A stretch of 64,000 bases of DNA from Stenotrophomonas rhizophila. Lineage in GTDB: Bacteria > Pseudomonadota > Gammaproteobacteria > Xanthomonadales > Xanthomonadaceae. Positions 61,449-64,000 of this stretch are shown one piece after another. The notes under the pieces are model-generated. The model made no database searches, was not told the origin of the DNA, and was given only the letters and a program-made list of their open reading frames with translations. The translations under genes and the position numbers were made by a program. Numbering within the stretch: the first letter of the stretch is position 1; every line of letters begins with the position of its first letter. The stretch is from assembly GCF_000661955.1 (NCBI RefSeq), contig NZ_CP007597.1, forward strand, positions 3,732,318 through 3,796,317, written 5' to 3'.

Positions 61449-61961
61449 ATGAATCCGAAGATCCGCCTGCTTGCACTGTCGCTGCTGGCCGCCGTCGCTG
61501 CTCCTGCCTTCGCCGAGAATCTGGAAATCACCGGTGAACTGCTCACCTCCACCTGTGCCGTGCAATCCACCGGCGGCACGATCACCGTGGCGATGGGTCA
61601 GGTCGACCTCGCATCGGTGAACGCTGCAACGCGGGCGGGCCAGAAGAACTTCAGCATCAGCCTGGATTGCACCGGTTCGGGCGCCTCGCAGGACGTGGGC
61701 GTACGCTTCGGCGGTACGCCGGATGGCAGCACCGGCAATCTGAAATTGACTGCGGCGTCCACCGCGCGCCAGGTCGGCGTCGCGCTGTATGACGCCGCCG
61801 GCGTCCAGCAGAAGATCGGTGAGGACCCCACCCAGTGGGTGACCATCGCCGCCAATGGCAGCGGCCAGCTTGACTACTCCGCGTGGTACGCGTCGCCGGG
61901 ACAGGATGCTACGGCCGGCATCGCCAATGCATCCGGTGACTTCGTGGTGCTTTACCGCTGA
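61449..61961 (+). CDS. Major fimbrial subunit (FimA-like pilin)
   Basis: The 170-residue pilin has a signal peptide (MNPKIRLLALSLLAAVAAPA, cleavage near AFAEN) and the chaperone-usher pilin pattern: first cysteine in LLTSTCAVQSTGG, second in SLDCTGSGASQ, and a C-terminal strand ending FVVLYR. The start at 61449 gives the expected signal peptide. The 57 bases downstream lead straight to the chaperone gene. It probably forms the fimbrial shaft. Confidence 0.9.
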   Translation: MNPKIRLLALSLLAAVAAPAFAENLEITGELLTSTCAVQSTGGTITVAMGQVDLASVNAATRAGQKNFSISLDCTGSGASQDVGVRFGGTPDGSTGNLKLTAASTARQVGVALYDAAGVQQKIGEDPTQWVTIAANGSGQLDYSAWYASPGQDATAGIANASGDFVVLYR

Positions 61962-62018
61962 GCCGCCCCGGGATGGCTGGCGTCACCGCTGGTCATCCCT
62001 TCCATCGAGAGGTGACAT

Positions 62019-62744
62019 ATGAAACCCCGTGCATCGACTGGGGCCTTCGCGCTGGCCGTCTTCCTGGCGTCCCTGCCCGCGTCGGCAGCGGTAACCCTGC
62101 AGGGCACCCGCATTGTCCATGACGCCCAGAAAGGCCGCGACGTCACGATCAAGGCCAGCAATACCGGCGGGCAACCGGCAATGACCCAGGTCTGGATCGA
62201 CGATGGTGACAGCCAGGCGCGTCCAGAGAACGTGCGAACCCCCTTCCGGCTGACGCCAGCCGAGCCGCGCCTGCTGAATGCCCACCAGGGCCAGGCCTAC
62301 CGCATTACGTATGCGCCGCGTCCGTCGGAACCGGCGCTGCCGACCGACCGCGAATCGGTGTTCTATTTCAACCTGCTGGATATCCCACCCAAACCGGCCG
62401 ATGCCGCGGGCAAGAACCTGCTGCAGTTCGCGGTGCGCACGCGGGTGAAGCTGTTCCACCGGCCTGCGGGTCTGCCAGGAGCAGCGCGTGATGCCGCTGC
62501 AGCACTGGTATGGTCCAGTGCAGACAATGCGTTGCAGGTCACCAACCCCACTGCCTACCACGTGACGCTGAGCACGCTGACGCTGGCTGACGGCCGCAAG
62601 GTGGACGTGGACATGATCGCCCCGGGCCAGCAGGTGCACTATGCGCTGCCGACGGGTGCATCGATGCCGAACCAGGTGACGTTCCAGTGGCTGGATGATT
62701 ACGGCACCCCGCGCGACCAACAGGCCACTGTAGGCGCCCCGTAA
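62019..62744 (+). CDS. Periplasmic pilus chaperone (PapD/FimC type)
   Basis: The 241-residue protein has a signal peptide (cleavage near PASAA) and a PapD-like immunoglobulin fold: VTLQGTRIVHDAQKGRDVTI, then RESVFYFNLLDIPPKP (the chaperone signature), then KLFHRPAGLPG. It binds pilins in the periplasm and passes them to the usher. It follows the pilin gene on the plus strand, opposite to the usher and adhesin genes. In most known operons all four are colinear. Confidence 0.93.
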   Translation: MKPRASTGAFALAVFLASLPASAAVTLQGTRIVHDAQKGRDVTIKASNTGGQPAMTQVWIDDGDSQARPENVRTPFRLTPAEPRLLNAHQGQAYRITYAPRPSEPALPTDRESVFYFNLLDIPPKPADAAGKNLLQFAVRTRVKLFHRPAGLPGAARDAAAALVWSSADNALQVTNPTAYHVTLSTLTLADGRKVDVDMIAPGQQVHYALPTGASMPNQVTFQWLDDYGTPRDQQATVGAP

Positions 62745-62762
62745 CACCCCGCATTGCGCGCT

Positions 62763-62785
62763 GTAGAGCCGGGCTCTGCCCGGCT
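62763..62785 (+). repeat. SMAG repeat between the chaperone gene and thiL
   Basis: GTAG is followed by a GAGCCGGGC/GCCCGGC palindrome, 18 bases past the chaperone stop and 8 bases before the thiL end. Confidence 0.82.
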
Positions 62786-62792
62786 GCTCAAC

Positions 62793-63758
62793 TCACTCCG
62801 CGAAGTGCTGGTACCCGCCGGGGCCGGTTTCGCCTTCGCAGTGCACGCCCTGCCCTTCCACGATGCGGCCGATGCGGGTGAGCGGCAGGCGCAGCGATTC
62901 GGCCACGGCATGCAGCGCCTCGCGCTGGTCGGCGGCGGCGGTGAAGCACAGTTCGTAATCGTCGCCGCCGCGCAGGGCACACGCCCGCGCGGCATCGCGG
63001 CCAAGGACCGCACGCAGGGCCGGTGACAGCGGCACGGCGTCGGCATCCACCTCAGCACGCACGCCACTGCGCGTGGTGATGTGGCCCAGGTCGGCCAGCA
63101 GGCCGTCGGAGATATCCACCGCGGCATGCGCGAAGGCGCGCAGGCGCAGGCCCAGCGTCACCCGCGGGGTGGGCCGCAGCAGGCGCAGGCGCAGTGTTTC
63201 GTAGTCGCCCAGCACGGTGGCGGTGGCGATGTTCAACTCGCCGCGCTGCCACAACTGCAGCGCACCGGCGGCATCGCCGAGCGTGCCACTGACCCAGATG
63301 TCGTCGCCTACCTGGGCGCGGTCGCGGCGCAGCGCCTGGCCGCGTGCCACCTGCCCCATCGCCGTGACCGACAGCGACAGCGGGCCACGCGTGGTGTCGC
63401 CGCCGATCAGCGCAATGGCGTGTTCGTCGGCCAGTGCGAAGAAGCCGTCGGCGAAGGACTCGATCCAGTCCGGGTGCGCGTCGGGCAGCGACAGCGCCAG
63501 CGTGCACCAGGCCGGGCGTGCGCCCATGGCGGCCAGGTCGGACAGGTTGACCGCCAGGGTCTTCCAGCCGATGTCGAAGGGCATGGTCTCGGCCGGGAAA
63601 TGCACGCCGCTGTTGAGCGTATCGGCGGTGACCACCAGCTGTTCGTTCGGTCGCGGCTGCAGCAGCGCGGCGTCATCGCCGATGCCGAGCACCACGTCGT
63701 CGCGCTCGGCGGTGCGGGCACGGATGCGGTCGATCAGGGCGAATTCGGCAAGGGACAT
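62793..63758 (-). CDS. thiL: Thiamine-monophosphate kinase
   Basis: The 321-residue enzyme makes thiamine pyrophosphate from thiamine monophosphate and ATP. It shows GIGDDAALLQP near residue 26, VVTADTLNSGVHF near 43, LIGGDTTRGPLSLSV near 118, and AVDISDGLLADLGHI near 213, as in ThiL. Full length. The nusB-ribE genes often found beside thiL would lie beyond the right edge of the window. Confidence 0.96.
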   Translation of the reverse strand: MSLAEFALIDRIRARTAERDDVVLGIGDDAALLQPRPNEQLVVTADTLNSGVHFPAETMPFDIGWKTLAVNLSDLAAMGARPAWCTLALSLPDAHPDWIESFADGFFALADEHAIALIGGDTTRGPLSLSVTAMGQVARGQALRRDRAQVGDDIWVSGTLGDAAGALQLWQRGELNIATATVLGDYETLRLRLLRPTPRVTLGLRLRAFAHAAVDISDGLLADLGHITTRSGVRAEVDADAVPLSPALRAVLGRDAARACALRGGDDYELCFTAAADQREALHAVAESLRLPLTRIGRIVEGQGVHCEGETGPGGYQHFAE

Positions 63759-63771
63759 GGGGCGCTCCCGC

Positions 63772-63980
63772 GGTTGTACGTGCCGCGCAATGCGCGGTGG
63801 GCGGTTGTACGTGCCGCGCGGCGCGCGGTTGTCGGTTGTACCTGCCGCGCTGCGCGCGATGGGCGGTTGTGCCTGCCGCGCTGCGCGCGGTGGGCGGTAG
63901 TGCCTGCCGCGCTGCGCGCGGTTGTCGGTTGTACCTGCCGCGCTGCGCGCGGTTGTCGGTAGTGCCGGCCGCTGGCCGGC
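63772..63980 (+). repeat. Six 31-bp tandem repeat units followed by a SMAG element
   Basis: Units beginning GGTTGT or GGTAGT start at 63772, 63803, 63834, 63865, 63896 and 63927, exactly 31 bases apart, each with a CCGCGC-core palindrome. At 63958 the next unit is replaced by a standard SMAG element (GTAGTGCCGGCC...). The array starts 14 bases from the thiL start, so it may overlap that gene's promoter. The remaining bases to 64000 show no gene. Confidence 0.9.
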
Positions 63981-64000
63981 AACCTCAGCGTCCCGGCGGT

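Noticed and set aside
63772..63980. CRISPR array
   Set aside because: The 31-base units are contiguous direct repeats without unique spacers, and no cas gene is nearby.

Overview
The window is a GC-rich, gene-dense chromosomal segment of a gammaproteobacterium of the Xanthomonadaceae, most probably Stenotrophomonas. The case rests on three things: many short palindromes that begin with GTAG, matching the SMAG family of REP-like repeats typical of Stenotrophomonas; the gene order around the dcw (division and cell wall) cluster; and an S-adenosylhomocysteine (SAH) riboswitch in front of ahcY. The genus is inferred from sequence features alone, without a database search.

Layout. 1-2814: the 3' part of a RiPP-type operon, with a clipped gene end carrying a Cys-Pro-x-Cys motif, a small membrane protein with nine consecutive Ser/Thr/Cys residues, a YcaO cyclodehydratase and a SagB-type dehydrogenase. 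2987-9002: dusB, a methyltransferase, a polytopic membrane protein translationally coupled to a family 2 glycosyltransferase, and a membrane-bound hydrolase. 9228-18717: metK, a thioesterase, ppc, an S9 peptidase and riboswitch-controlled ahcY, separated by dense repeat clusters. 18792-27485: mixed housekeeping and hypothetical genes, including ybaK, a TonB-C lipoprotein, a DUF3228 protein, an amidohydrolase, an epimerase, metF and a Nudix-ThiE fusion.

27624-49220 is the cell-envelope core, transcribed leftward from mraZ: mraZ-rsmH-ftsL-ftsI-murE-murF-mraY-ftsW-murG-murC-ddl-ftsQ-ftsA-ftsZ, then lpxC, dciA (opposite strand), an M23 peptidase and secA. Most stop and start codons overlap. murD is missing between mraY and ftsW, which fits the alternative L-Glu/MurL peptidoglycan route known in Xanthomonas. 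49546-56917: an NRDE protein, a DM13 protein, rnpB, rsmI, lpoA, yraN, a second DUF457-type hydrolase and an FAD-linked oxidase. 56991-62744: a chaperone-usher fimbrial locus in an unusual divergent arrangement with paired inverted-repeat motifs in its promoter region. 62793-63758 is thiL, followed by a 31-bp tandem repeat array at the right edge.

The genes fall into working groups. The methyl cycle is represented by metK, ahcY and metF. Peptidoglycan synthesis and division are represented by the dcw genes, lpoA and the M23 peptidase, with lpxC and secA adding outer-membrane and export functions. Surface structures are represented by the fimbriae and possibly the glycosyltransferase pair. The most unusual loci are the RiPP operon at the left edge and the divergent fimbrial control region. 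No tRNA, insertion sequence, prophage or CRISPR array was seen.
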